NCBI GenBank assembly: GCA_038496445.1
Contig: JALMLS010000320.1
Coordinates: 1 to 64,000 of the forward strand
Length of the DNA: 64,000 nucleotides
Direction: 5' to 3'
Source: Trichosphaerium sp. ATCC 40318
Lineage: Eukaryota; Discosea; Flabellinia; Trichosidae
The notes below the pieces were generated by a model. That model was given only the letters and a program-made list of their open reading frames with translations. It did no database searches and was not told the DNA's origin. This document shows positions 49,461-61,313 of this stretch, piece after piece (within the stretch, counting starts at the first letter, position 1; each line of letters opens with the position of its first letter). Position numbers and translations under genes: made by a program.

Positions 49461-51956
49461 GCATGTACTTGTTGCTCTCTTCAGGCATAGCCACCAATGG
49501 TTTATGTTCGGGAGAGTACTTAAGCTTAAGTTCCGGTCTATAATGCAGTATAGTACTTGATAAGGTTTCAATATCCCCTCTCCACCAATAAGGAATCGGA
49601 ACCAGTGTTATACCTTTTAAATAAAAAATGAATTAAAAAAAAATCCACAAAATTCCACAAGAAGCTAGAACTAACCTGTTTGTTTACAAATTCTTGCTTT
49701 TTCTAAGTCTCTAGCTTCTGTGATATTTGAGGGTAGGTTATAAACCATAAAGTCATGGTAATGCTGTTCACCTATGTTATGTATTAACAATGGCTACTGG
49801 TTGACAACTGTGGGTAAGCCTAAACCTGTACCTTGATACTCTAACGCAATGTTTAAATCAGGTATAAAAACATCAACAACCATCTGAACATCACTGTTCA
49901 TCAAATCAATGCAATGTTCTTCCATCACTAAATAACCAGGGAATAAATGCTTTGCAGCACTTAAAATAATGCTAGGATGATACTTAAAGGAAATAACACA
50001 AAATAAACACGTCACGAATCACGTGATATGAAAACAAATATGTTAATTTCGTACGCTTGTTGTGACTTTTTCACATGTCTGAAGTTTGACCAGTCCCATG
50101 ATACTTCAGGGTATACATGCTTTAATACTGCTGGAAAGTATGATACAATACCGCCTCCGCCGAATCTTCTCAGTTGTAATGAAGATACACGATACCAAGC
50201 ATCGGTATCATCTAGTTTTAGTTCACTAGCAACGTGCTTTATATAGTTTGATACATTAAGAATATCGTGCCAATGCTTATTACCAACACGCCTAAGTTTA
50301 TTGTTATGCCCAGCGTTAACACTGAATTTTGGTGTACGTGAAGTTCCAGTCCACCCACTTTTTAGATGGGTAAACGCTCTTCAGAGCTTTTGGTAAAGAG
50401 TTGTATCTTTAGGAAAGATGTTAGTAATAGTAAAAACTATGCAGAGCAAGTATATCAACAACTTACTGGTCTACTACTCCTGAAGCAAATTTGTTCACTT
50501 TACTGGCTTCTACAGCATACCAAGCATCTAGAGTCTTAATACCAAGCCTCTTTGCAACATCATCAAGCCGCTTTTTCTGATTATCTAAACTCAACCAATA
50601 ACCAGTCTGTGCTCTCCTACACAAAAAAAAGTAAACACTTACTTTAGGCCACATGTATTGTACTTAAACTTCCACTTTTCCCATTCATATTCAGGAAAAA
50701 TACCTTGTAGTGTATCCATATATGAGTTGTTGTAGTATCTAGTAACAGCTTAGAAAAACGAATAAAAAACGGATCATAAAGAAAAAACCCTTACTGAAAT
50801 ACTATATGTCTTTCTGAGCGTTGTAATCGAGATTTAGTCGCTGGATTACACCAATCCTCAAGTATTTTAATGCCCATACGCTCAGCTGCATTTTCGAAAG
50901 TTTTACGCCTGTTGTTAGGGCATCTATAGTAATGTCTTGGCGTTACACTATAGGCTAATGTTATTACTCAACATCAACAACTAAAAATGCGCTCAAGCTT
51001 TACGTACTGGAACTTTGTTTCTATCCAGTTGTATTGTGGATATATATTCATGAGAATTTGTGAAAGCGAATCATCGTATCTATATAACACGTTTTAGTAC
51101 AGCAATGTAAAATCAAAGATCATCTAAACACCAAAAAAAGGTCATTCATACTGATTGCACAATCCTGCTCCACCACGTCTTAGTACCATATCATAACGCA
51201 TAGCATACCAACCATCAAATGTCTTAATGCCAAGAGACTTTGAAACAGTCTCCATGAAATGAACCTTGTTCTCATAACTATGCCAATAGCCTTGTGATTG
51301 CTTCCTATAAAAACGATTAATTCAACACTACGGCACGTACTTATCACGTGCTTACCTGAATTCGATTTCAGAAAATGTGAATGTCGGGTAGGTAGTTCTC
51401 AAAGCTTTGTACAATGAATTATCATAGCTGTCATAGTCAGTAAAGCTTAGTGAAGAGAAAGGCCAAAACAGAAAATCGTACTAGTGAAGCATGCTACGTC
51501 CTTTCGTTGCAATAACATCCTTCAGCTGTATTTGATGCCATTCATCAAGTGTCTTGACACGATACTTTATAGCTATTTGCTCAAGCTTATGTACCCTGTT
51601 CTTTACATTGCTCCAGAAGTGATTGCTGGCCTTTCTTTGCAAAGTTAGTCACATAGCAAAAAAAATTTTCTCAGAAAAAGAAAAACGTACTGGAACTTGT
51701 AAGGATCAATATTATGCGTTGGTAGAGTGGATACAAGTAGATTAGTCTTACTGCTGTTGTATCTAGTACAGTAACATTAAAAAGAGGCGACTAAACACGA
51801 GAATTTTGAGACTTACTTTTTTAAAAGTCCTGCGCCGTTAAGACTAATGATATCTTCGCTTGTTATTCGATACCAATCGGGTACAGTGTGAATACGAAGC
51901 TGTGGAGCAATGAACTGTGTCATGTACACCTGTTGATTATTTTCGTTCCACTCCAT
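49461..51956 (-). CDS. Tandem-repeat protein with C-terminal endonuclease-like domain
   Basis: From 51956 downwards the gene encodes about six degenerate repeats of about 65 residues, most separated by short introns. Each repeat has a pattern like Q/KVxxLExxAxxLxIKTLDxWYxI...DV...GGxGLLxxY, then xSLxxxLxxxYPEYxWxxWKF. Examples are RVKTLDEWHQIQLKDVI (about 51540), LGIKTFDGWYAMRYDMVLRR (about 51210), MGIKILEDWC (about 50880), LGIKTLDAWYAVEA (about 50530) and LKLDDTDAWYRVSSLQLRRF (about 50190). The C-terminal domain reads MVVDVFIPDLNIALEYQG, then QHY and ARICKQTGITLVPIPYWWRG; the D...ExQ arrangement is that of a Vsr/DUF559-like restriction endonuclease fold. I do not know this architecture in a characterised protein. 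The N-terminus (the frame is open upstream of 51956) and the last exon near 49461 are uncertain. Confidence 0.68.
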
Positions 51957-52429
51957 TGGTTCTCTCGGTCGATCTAGCGTGTAAAATCGCTTTTCCGTGC
52001 GCGAACGGCCTTGTACAACGTTAATTTAATAAAAGTGCATATTTTCGAAAATAAGTACCGTTTATGTCTGTACTACGCGTGTGGCATGACCTACAAAACA
52101 CCCATTGTATTTGTTTGGCATGCATTGTTAAATGTCACTACAATCTATCTAACGCTCATGACAGTACTGTTGAACAGCCCATTATGTACTTGTTTATGAT
52201 ATACCAGGCCAGATAAGCCGCTCCCAGTACCGGTAAAACGCTTCAAGATGCACTTAAAGTAACAAAGCTAAGTCATCGCAAAACCTTCATTGCAAGGTAG
52301 TACCTCAAATTTCTTATGTCGTCATCAGCGCAACAAAACTAATGCTCTTGATTATGTACAAGCGTCAGGGTTTACTTACCCGACATTGGTTTTTATTTAC
52401 AATTTCTTTTTCTCTGTTTTTTTGTTTTT
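51957..52429. other. Intergenic region, may hold a 5' exon of the repeat gene
   Basis: The minus-strand frame of the repeat gene continues through about 51957-52007 to an AG acceptor-like site, so an additional exon may lie here. Otherwise nothing is recognised. Confidence 0.45.
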
Positions 52430-52897
52430 TCAGAAAAACTGTGTTGGTTCGTTTGACTTTTGATACGCCTCACCAGCAATGAAAAAAGTTCCTGTGCCTT
52501 GTATTTTTCCTTTTCTGTATGCACCAACATACTTTTGACCATTTGGCCACGTGATAGTCACATGACCATGCATTAACCCACGTTTGAACCAACCAACTGT
52601 TTTGGTTCCATCAGCAGAAGTCATGACACCATATCCGTGCTTTTTACCTTTCCTGTATCCTCCAACATATGTAGCACCATCCATTGAGGTGTAGACGCCA
52701 GTTCCATGCATCTTGTTATTCTTAAAGTCTCCATCGTAAGAGGAACCATCCTTGAAACTGTATTTTCCTTTCCCTTTCATTACGTCTCTGTGTACTTCAC
52801 CGTAGTAAGTTCCTTTCGAGAACTGTAACGTTTTTTGCTTTGGTTTGGATGTAATGCCTATCTTACGTAAGATAGGGATTGTGTAAACTGCTTTCAT
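52430..52897 (-). CDS. MORN-repeat protein
   Basis: This is a single-exon gene of 155 residues, unusual in this intron-rich window. After a short basic N-terminus there are about five MORN repeats: GTYYGEVHRDVMKGKGKYSF, SSYDGDFKNNKMHGTGVY, ATYVGGYRKGKKHGYGVMTS, TKTVGWFKRGLMHGHVTI and QKYVGAYRKGKIQGTGTFF. MORN repeats form an elongated beta structure that binds membranes or acts as a scaffold; there is no catalytic domain. It is divergent from the F-box gene at 53280, and the 382-base intervening region contains one CACGTG near 53228. Confidence 0.93.
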   Translation of the reverse strand: MKAVYTIPILRKIGITSKPKQKTLQFSKGTYYGEVHRDVMKGKGKYSFKDGSSYDGDFKNNKMHGTGVYTSMDGATYVGGYRKGKKHGYGVMTSADGTKTVGWFKRGLMHGHVTITWPNGQKYVGAYRKGKIQGTGTFFIAGEAYQKSNEPTQFF

Positions 52898-53279
52898 GTT
52901 GCTCTGAGGTTTATGCTAATAAATTATGGACTTGTTATCAAAGAAAATAAAACGAAGTACCTCAATTCAACGAAGTAAACCAATTCAGGCACGAAATATC
53001 CTTCAAAGAATATACCCTGAAACCGCTAACCTTTTATTCTCTGGGTGCTCGTTTAACCCCGAGCAACGGTGTCTACCTACTTACTAGTAAAGAACTACTA
53101 CCCAAAGTCTGGCCCGACAATTAATATATATGCTTGTTGCTCAACTACACTGCATCTGCGTACTAGTTAAACCTTTTATAAGTGTGCCTGGTTTCTTAAG
53201 CCACCTGCAAAGTATTTCGTCTAAAACACGTGCAGGAAATCAACATTTACGAGAAAAATAACCATAAAGTGCGTTCAGC
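52898..53279. promoter_or_regulatory. Shared upstream region of MORN and F-box genes
   Basis: The intergenic stretch lies between two divergent start codons. It contains a CACGTG palindrome at about 53228, A/T tracts, and no coding frame. A bidirectional promoter role is inferred only from geometry. Confidence 0.35.
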
Positions 53280-54271
53280 ATGTCAAACCGAAATAGCTTG
53301 CGCGATTTTTTCTGCAGAAATCCAAAGAAACGCAACACCACAAACAAGAGGTACCTTTCTCACCTACTGTGCTATTCTAACATGGCTACAGAACAAGGAA
53401 GCGTAAATATACTAAAACTAGTGTAAGCTCAAAAACAAGGCTTCCTCAGTTACCACTAGAGGTTTGGACGCTCATCGCAGAACAAATGGATATTTTTACT
53501 CTAGCACGTGGATTCTGGAAAGTATGCAAAGATTTCAACAATGCTCTCAAAGGTGATCTATTCTGGGAGAAAAAGTTAGAGGAAGCACTTAATGAGTCAC
53601 CCCTCAACGCGATAATACAAGAACACGACTTGGACTTTAAAAAAATACATACTTTATGGCGTTGCTTCTACATCTACAAGTACGTGTCACACTTAAATAC
53701 TTACCCTCGTCTGAGGTATTTACTACATACAAAAGTACTACTTGTGTACAGACAGCCATGGCGTAAAAACCTTCAGCTTCGTACTGTTTATATTCTATAG
53801 ATATTGTTGCATTTGTAACAAAGTGCTAACTGCTGATGACCAAGAACATTACAATGACGAAGATATGCAACCTTTCTGTGTCCCAACATGTTGTCGTGGA
53901 TTTGTCTGTTTTAATTGTTTTGAAGAAGACCCTGAGTGCTCAGATGCCAATTGTCACTCTAAAGACTGCCAGGATTGTAAGGTTTTTTTTTCAATCAATC
54001 GTGACTTACGTGGATAGGTGAAACACCAAGAATTTGCAGCTACTGTGACATATCATCGAGTTTTGGGTGTGGTCTAACAATGTGCAATAACTGCGATAGA
54101 AGTTACTGTGATGAATACCATTGTAGACGACAACTTTCCAAACGGGCTTGTGATGGATGTTCACGTGAAGCATCCGAAAAAGTGGAAGCATTAGAAAAAC
54201 AAGTTAAAGAATTACAAGAAATACTGAAACAGGTAACAGAATCTTGTACTTGCACTTCAAAAACAGAGTAG
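53280..54271 (+). CDS. F-box protein with Cys-rich zinc-binding region
   Basis: This is a predicted substrate adaptor of an SCF-type ubiquitin ligase. The start MSNRNSLRDFFCRNPKKRN is followed by a short intron. The F-box-like helix region reads LPQLPLEVWTLIAEQMDIFT and continues ARGFWKVCKDFNNAL. After another intron come clustered cysteines: YCCICNKVLTADD, CVPTCCRGFVCFNCFEEDPE and CHSKDCQDCK. A further exon adds ICSYCDISSSFGCGLTMCNN and CDRSYCDEYHC, a pattern typical of two or three zinc-binding modules. The C-terminus is a coiled coil (VEALEKQVKELQEILKQVTE). Length about 265 residues. The F-box call rests on the LPxExxxxI pattern and the position near the N-terminus. The Cys-rich part is not a classical RING. 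Confidence 0.75.
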
Positions 54272-56088
54272 CTTGATAATAAACTAGAAAAAATAACATT
54301 AACCGACCTGAGTATACGAAGATGTTAACCACAGCGCTCAGCTTGTTGAGCCCTAACAAGATAATTCCTGGCTTGAGTTACTATTAGTGCTAGTCTGTCC
54401 ATTACACAACTGTTTAACACAACTGTTGGTACATTTTCTGGTGACAAGTTTATTAAAATATTTTTGTAGAGATACTCTCTTCAATTTGTACACTTAAGAA
54501 ACTCATGAACTACAAGAACAAAAAGTTTAGGAGCAGGATAACACACCGGAAGGAAATCTCATGTATTTCGTTCCATCAAGGGAGCTAATCTTGTGGTGTG
54601 AAGTTTCTAAGCCTTCTGCAATTGACTACCCGAGTGTCCATACCGAGCGGCTGTCATAGGCTGGTGAACTATACAGTACACGACCCCTACTACACAGAAT
54701 AGAGATGGTTTGTCAAGCCACTTTTTCGTATTACACAACAACAGCCGGTTTCGATTTGACGTTTTCGATCAACTGTGTTTTCAAGATGTAAACTATCTAT
54801 CCTCTGATGTAAGTCACAACCAAAATCAAGTTTATAAACTGACAATCCTTGCTTGGAAAAAAATTATGGGTAATGCAAAACACCCCGTACTGCCTTCTAT
54901 GAGACCTCAGAGAAGCATCAGTAGGTTTTTTTCAAAAAGTGTCGTTTCACAATCAATCATCGAAATCAAAAATTGCGTTACAATGGTTTCAATTGCCTTA
55001 AGTCTTTATGTATGTTATAATGGAGACTTGTAAGAGTATAATCGAGTTGTTTATTGTTTACAAAGGGCACTTACAAAAGGCCTAAATACAAGATATATGT
55101 CGTGGTAATAGTTCATTCAAATAACTGGAATCTGTGACTTAACCAGTTTGACATCGAATATAACAATGTAGTATCGTTTTTAAAGTTTGCAACTAAATGC
55201 CAGCATTCACGAAAAATTGGCTCCAGAATTTTATCTTACTTTTCAAAATCAACAACGACTTAATCTATGACTTAAATAAAACAGGCTTCTACGGCTTGCT
55301 ACGCTCACTTCAACAATACAATGGCCTACAGTCTGCGATTTAAGAGCTTTTTGGCGGTTTTATGATACTTGATATTGATCACACGCTGAGAGATGGTGCG
55401 CGTTTAAACAGGCGCACTAGGTCAACCTAGTAGTTTAGCGAGCATGTATAGCTAGAAATCGCTAAGAGACAGTCGTATTCTGACCTTCCTAGAATAAGAA
55501 ATTCAGCACAAACAACCTCAGTCTACGGATGAAAAGATAAAGGAACCGATGTTCCTCGATGTCTGCTTCCAAACGGAATCGAAAGCGGTTTTACCTATTT
55601 CTACGCATGAGTGCTATTTTGATAGGCATTCGAGTGCCTACTAGTATTGTACGGAACCAAAAAACAATTTGTATTGCGCAATGGTAGTAAGCTACCTCTA
55701 CTACAATAATAACCGACCCTGCCGTCTATCCTTATCAGCGTATTCGACTGTGAAATACTAGGATCTTTTTATCAAACTTTTGGTGATGCTTGAGATTGAA
55801 ATGCTGCAACAGAGAGTTTGAAATCAACAAAAGAGGAATTGAACCATAGAGCAACTCGACAAATAGCTTGATTTTCTAGTTACACAAGATTCCAATTTAG
55901 TGGCAGTATCAGGAGGAATCAGAATCTTGGGCTTGATGCACTAGCTAAAAAACTGGCCAAGATGAGTCATTATACATTTGTCTGTGACGTTGAATCCAAA
56001 ATAGCTGTTCCGTTATCACAAATTATACCATTCGATTGGTTTTAAAACGACTATTGTTGACTGCTAACATTAGCTAGCGTACCACGCA
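54272..56088. other. Intergenic region, 1.8 kb, no clear gene
   Basis: Several medium-length frames are open, the longest on the plus strand at 54710-55033, but codon use and content look random and no family is recognised. A plus-strand stretch around 55552-55660 (FLDVCFQTESKAVLPIST) faintly resembles the FLDV segment of reverse transcriptases, but stops follow and flanking motifs are absent. It might be a very old retroelement relic. Confidence 0.35.
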
Positions 56089-57723
56089 ATGAGTTGCTTG
56101 AGGCTGCTTGTAGTTACACTACTTTTCTCGCTTACTATTCAACGTAATGTATATCAACAGCCGTTCGTACGGTATTCGATATGGAATCTTCCAATTGGTG
56201 AAGGTGCCATCGCTTTGTTTGCTTTATCGCTGTAATCTCACGTTACCAAAGACGCAACGTATGTACCTGGTAATATAACGCGTGCTTTGAAGTGGGGCAT
56301 GACAACCGATAAAAACATCATTATTTTAAAGCCGAACGCACCTCTTACAAATATCTACTACAACCCCGGTTCGGAATAAACGCTAGTTTGGTTTTTTTTC
56401 CCCAAGCGCTCATGACATTCAAACTAGCGGGTTGGGATAGAAACGAGTCTAGGTGTGAGCCTAAAGGTGATTTAATGTACACTGTACCTATACCAAGTGA
56501 TTTTGTTGTACCTGATCCTCTACCTTCAACACCCAACGGTGCAGGTACGCAAAACACGTGCTAATACTAGATTGACACGACATACTTTGTCTCATTCTCA
56601 GTTTTTTCATGAAGTTGCTATCCTCTTAAGAGATAATAAAACAATTATTCAAACGCAACCACTCGCGAGATGCGTTGCATCAAAACCAGCAACATCAAAG
56701 GCAACATCAAAAAAAAAAAAAACAAACTTAGCTGGTATGATTTAATATTGACTTAGGTACAATACGCTACTGTTGATATATACGAAGAAGGGATTGAAGG
56801 AGCCCATGGCGGATCGGGGCTATCTACAATAGGAGGTAGCTCAAATAGCACATATACGTTCATGCTTTTCTGTGCTAAAAAAAAAACAAGGAACAATTCG
56901 CCTCGGAGAACTATCTCCAAACAACACAGAAGGTATCCGACATGCGCTGAAAATAAGCCTGTATAGTGAACAGAACACTTACAGTGGAGGAGAAAAATCA
57001 ACTAGCTTCCGTTGGTATGCACGTGTAATCTACAAAAGAAGACATTTTAGAAAGTCAAAATATAACTATGTTTGCTAGGCCTGCTATTAAATCAGACGGC
57101 TGTGCTCCAGGGTGTTACACTGGAAAAGTTCCAGCACTAAAGTAAGATGTGTTTACAGTTAGGTGTGATAATGTTATTCTTACACATAAATAGAATGGGA
57201 GCACTTATGGCCTTGCCACCTAGTATTGATATAACCAAACTAGGTCTTGAGACTGAACCATCTAAAATGCTTGCATGGACTTTCCAAAACTATGGCGGTT
57301 ACCTCGTTGATTCTACAGGTACAACAAGTATGGTTTGAATGTTGGCAACAACTAAGTGCAATCAATACACAGGCTGGATGGTATACTGTCTTGATACAGA
57401 AGTATCACCAGACGGAAGGGTTGCAGACGAATTTGAAAAATCATGGGGATTCCCTATTACACCAAGATCAAGGGACAATCCGTGGTCTAGAGGTACCTAA
57501 AAGAAGATGGATGCGGGGTAACACCTATTGATAGACATGGATCGCATTTATATGAACCTGCACGTTGTTGATTCGTGGAATAAGGACCTGTATGATAAAG
57601 TGAAGCAATCTAATGGTGCTATGGGCGCTGGTACGCCTTTTTTTATATAAATAAAACAAATAACGACCGTATTTAGGTGGCGGGAAACCTAGAGTTCCTT
57701 GGGCAGACTCTCTAAACCAATGA
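56089..57723 (+). CDS. Secreted protein of a conserved family of unknown function
   Basis: The start at 56089 encodes a signal peptide (SCLRLLVVTLLFSLTIQ). Exons then give SIWNLPIGEGA, DATYVPGNITRALKWGMTTD, a probable metal- or sugar-binding stretch YTVPIPSDFVVPDPLPSTPN, EGAHGGSGLSTIGG, TIRLGELSPNNTEGIRHALK, PAIKSDGCAPGCYTGKVPAL, MGALMALPPSIDITKLGLET, LAWTFQNYGGYLVDSTG and a C-terminus VDSWNKDLYDK...GGGKPRVPWADSLNQ. The combination WNLPIG, HGGSGLSTIGG, RHALK, MGxLxALPPSxD and QNYGxYLVDxT is one I recognise as a family of extracellular bacterial and fungal proteins without an assigned activity. The single-domain, secreted nature suggests action on polysaccharide, but this is inference. About nine introns. 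The gene looks intact. Confidence 0.72.
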
Positions 57724-58636
57724 AGTAAAATAAACACTTTTTTTGGACAACTGGCTTGCCATCCATTTACGTAAAACGAAAGCAACGGCATTTGGTAACA
57801 TGCGCAAGCGTGATAAGGTAGCGCGTGGTCATGTACCTAGCTATAACCGCGTAGTGCACTAGGTATTGCGTTCCAATAGCCCCCACCACTACTGATTCAC
57901 CATTTGGTTTTATTAGCACTATTTTTTTTGGTGATGCCGTAAAACAGCCGAAAGTATTTCAAGTGCTTATTCATAGCGCTAGAGATACCACAAGTAGTAT
58001 GTTGAATTCCTAAGTTGTCAGAAGGTGACAGAGAACTTTGTAACATGAAAAAAAAAACCATAGGGTGTAAAGTGACAATACAAGTGTATGCGCGCCTATA
58101 CTATGAAGCTAACGGTTCAAAACAGAAAAGGTCACATAAGAGTCAACAGTGTTATCTTGCAGACAGAGGGCTATTGTATACCTTGCCAAAGCATGGCATG
58201 TATTTGCGTGGCATAGAAGTGTATGTTTTTAACGTTTTACAAGATTTGTGCGCAATCCACGAACCAACGTCAAAACATCGTTTATTTGCATTTTTAATTA
58301 CTATACGCGACTTAAAATCATACAGAGCCGTTGGGAGCATATTCCGTTCAAACTTTGAACATCGTAACAGATAAGCGCAATTTAATTATAGTGGCTCCCA
58401 GATGTCTGACAAAAAGCGCTATCAAAAAGTACAAGTTGAAAAAACGTTGGCTGTACGTACTACATTATAAAGCAGTTTACAGAATGAAATTGGTATTTGT
58501 GAGCCAATTCGACGAGTTTGTCGAAGTCCGTGACAGACAAAGGCCACAAGCCAGTTTTTTTTTTTTTTTTGATATTTTTTTTTTGTTTTAAACGCACTAC
58601 CTCGCTACGGGTTTCTTTTGTATTAACTGGCTTCAG
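57724..58636. other. Region upstream of the kinase gene
   Basis: It probably contains the promoter and first exon or exons of the kinase. An open plus-strand stretch from an ATG at 58484 (KLVFVSQFDEFVEVRDRQRP) ends at a T-rich sequence and could be a 5' exon joined to 58637, but the donor would be weak. No other gene is visible. Confidence 0.4.
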
Positions 58637-61059
58637 GATGTCGTTGATCATTCAACAGCAATTGACCTCAACAGCCGTTACACTAAGCTAAGGAACATTG
58701 CGGTTGGCTCACAAGGTATTATTTTACAACGTTTTATTACAATCCGAAACCATCACGAAAAAAAAAAAACACCAAGGGCTCACCAACCGTTTTTTCTCGA
58801 CTAGTTTGCTCATATTTGTCGACATCATGTGTTCTACAGATAAAAAGAAGATAACAAACTTTTTTCCCTCAAAACCTAGCGAGCTCGCATTGCGTCGTAA
58901 CCCTTGTCATTCGTTTTACCGCCGTCGTACCACCTAATAACTAACTTTTTGACAGGTATAATTGTTTTAGCCAAAGAAATCAACACATACCGCAAAGTGG
59001 CGATTAAGCGCATACCAATGCAGCGCGATCACGAAAGAAGAGTAGTAAATGAAAGGTACGAATACATGAAAACCCGAACGTATTGTTTTCGTAAAGTTGA
59101 AAAATTTAGCTTCCTTTTTACGATTTTGCGTTAAACTTCTTTTATCAAAAAAAAAAACCAGCTACTCACACGTTTTTGTAGTCAGTTAGTTATTGAACTA
59201 GATATTCTAAAGCAATGCGTGTCTTGTCCTTATATTGTAAAATATCAAGACAGTTTTGTTAGTGTAGACGATTATTTGTGTATTGTGTTGGAGTGGATGA
59301 ATATGGTACGAAGTTTTGTAGCCATTTTTTTTTTTGTGATTTTTTTTATTTGTTTCGTTTCGTTTCTATTCGATTGGTATTTTCAAAGACTAACCTGCAA
59401 GTATTTTTACCCGTCATCCATCTCGTAAATTTTGTGATTTACAAAATTTTTTGTTCGAAACGATGTCAGGCATCACCTTTTTTTGGGTTGTGTTTGTTTT
59501 TTTTTTTCTTTTTTTTGTGAATGGCATTTATTTACTCGGCTTTAAGCACTCTCTGGCTAGGGTTTTAAAAGTCAGTAAAGATCTTGACGTTATATTTTCT
59601 CAAGAATCCACTATTGCATATGTTTGTAAATCGGTACGTTACGTTTTACTTTATTGCTTTTTTCAGATTTTGTTAGCACGATTTGACATTTCTCTTTAGT
59701 TGTTGAGCGCACTATCATTTTTACATGATCTGGGGAGAATCCACAGAGATGTAAAGAGTGACAATGTTCTTGTTAACTCACAGGGTCAAGTCAAATTAAG
59801 TATGTTAGAATGGAAATGGAACTTCCTTATTTTCTTCTTATTGCTAATCACTGAATTAGCTGATTTTGGTGGCTCTGCACAGTACACATTGTCGAGACAT
59901 TATCGTGATACTATCACTGGTACACCATACTGGATGGCACCAGAGGTATGTAACAACTAGTTGACTTTATTTCCTCAAATTTTGTTGCAGGTTTTTGCAA
60001 AGCAAAGTTATACGAGAAAAATTGATATTTGGAGTCTTGGTATCACTGCAAAGGAAGTGGCTGAAGGACAGCCTCCTTTTATGCAATATGAGCCACTAAT
60101 TGCGCTTTGTAAAATACAACAAGGTATGGAGAAAAATAGTCTTTAATAAGTTTAATTTAATTAAAACAATATTGTAGAGGGTGTCACGCCACTTGAAGAA
60201 CCGCATCGGTGGTCTGAAGACTTTCAAGATTTTATTCACTCGTGTTTAAACAAAGTACCGGCTGACAGACCTGAAATACCGGAGCTACTGAATGTACGAG
60301 GAGAAAAAACATTTTTTTTGTGACATAGACATTTTCTAATAACTTTTTTTTTAGCATTCATTTATTCAAAAAGCATGTACAGAAGCAGAGTTTGCAAGCT
60401 TATTGCAACCTATAGCTGAAAAAGAAGATATATCACCAAGACCAAATGGCGTAGAGCAAGCTTTGAATTTAGTTAAACGATCTCCTGGAACTGAAAAATC
60501 TAACCGTTCAGATGATCCTCATGCGCGGAAGCGTGTAACACCAATTTACCAACAAAGTACATCCAATGGGTTTAATCCTTCTATACGTTCGTCTCCACTT
60601 CACGAAGAACTTGATGCAGTGATGGAAGAAGATGACATTGCACGGGGGCGAACTCTAGAGCGTAAACAGCAGAACTCCACTGCAAAGAAAAGGGAAGGGC
60701 GTGTACGTGATAAAATGCGCAGGAAAAACCGACCGGCCTTTGTGTCGCCTTTGGGTTCAGTTGCGGAGGAACCAGGTTCAATTGGTAGAATGCCAAGGAG
60801 TCGTTACTCACCCGGGCAGAACAGGCTTGGTGCAATCAGCGAGGGTATAGAGGAAGAGCCTGAAGAGGGTTCAGCAAATGCTATACGGTCACCTGGAGGT
60901 TATGGATCAGGAAGGTCCCGGACTAAAGGTAGACGGCATCGCACACAGCAACCGGATATTGCGCCTGTTCCAGAACACGGAGAGGCTCAAGCAGAAGGCA
61001 AGCGAAGACGCAAAAAACGAAGAAACCCTAAAAAACGCCGCGCAGCTGTTCCTACTTAA
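58637..61059 (+). CDS. STE20/PAK-type serine/threonine kinase with basic tail
   Basis: The kinase domain starts with [14 protein letters not shown] and [20 protein letters not shown], which contain the Gly loop (interrupted by an intron) and the ATP-binding Lys in VAIK. It continues with [20 protein letters not shown] and the gatekeeper segment VLEWMN. The catalytic loop HRDVKSDN lies at about 59732-59766. A DFG motif is present as ADFGGSAQ. The activation segment/P+1 loop is [12 protein letters not shown], typical of STE kinases, followed by [20 protein letters not shown] and the [17 protein letters not shown] end. All catalytic residues are present. The C-terminal tail of about 220 residues (60420-61059) is disordered, rich in Arg/Lys/Ser/Pro, ending [19 protein letters not shown]. 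The 5' end is unclear; no PBD/CRIB or RGS domain is joined in this frame. A tandem RGS gene follows about 250 bases downstream on the same strand and could be part of the same transcript. Confidence 0.85.
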
Positions 61060-61313
61060 TACTATTTGTCTATAATCCCCTTATTATCTATACTATATTA
61101 TTTATTTCTTTCTTTTCGCTACTAGTAGCTTTTTGGTTCAAAAAAACCTTCTATGCGCAATGACTTGTTTGTGTTGATGTAGCACAAACTGCCACTCGCT
61201 TTTAGTTTAATTTTACTTGACAGCTGTGTTTGCAACAATTTGTTGTTGAAGAATTTGGGTGACTTTCTGATGAAATATCATAATTTTTACGCGTTTTCTG
61301 ACAACAAGTGTAG
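61060..61313. other. Kinase 3' region / upstream of RGS coding sequence
   Basis: AT-rich, with in-frame stop codons after the kinase. It ends in a good acceptor (GTGTAG at 61308-61313). It is either the kinase 3' UTR plus the next promoter, or an intron of a fused kinase-RGS gene. A first exon for the RGS gene was not found here. Confidence 0.4.

Noticed and set aside
55540-55750. Reverse-transcriptase-like fragment (FLDVCFQTES)
   Set aside because: Only one weak motif, followed by in-frame stops, with no catalytic YxDD region nearby; too weak to call a retroelement.
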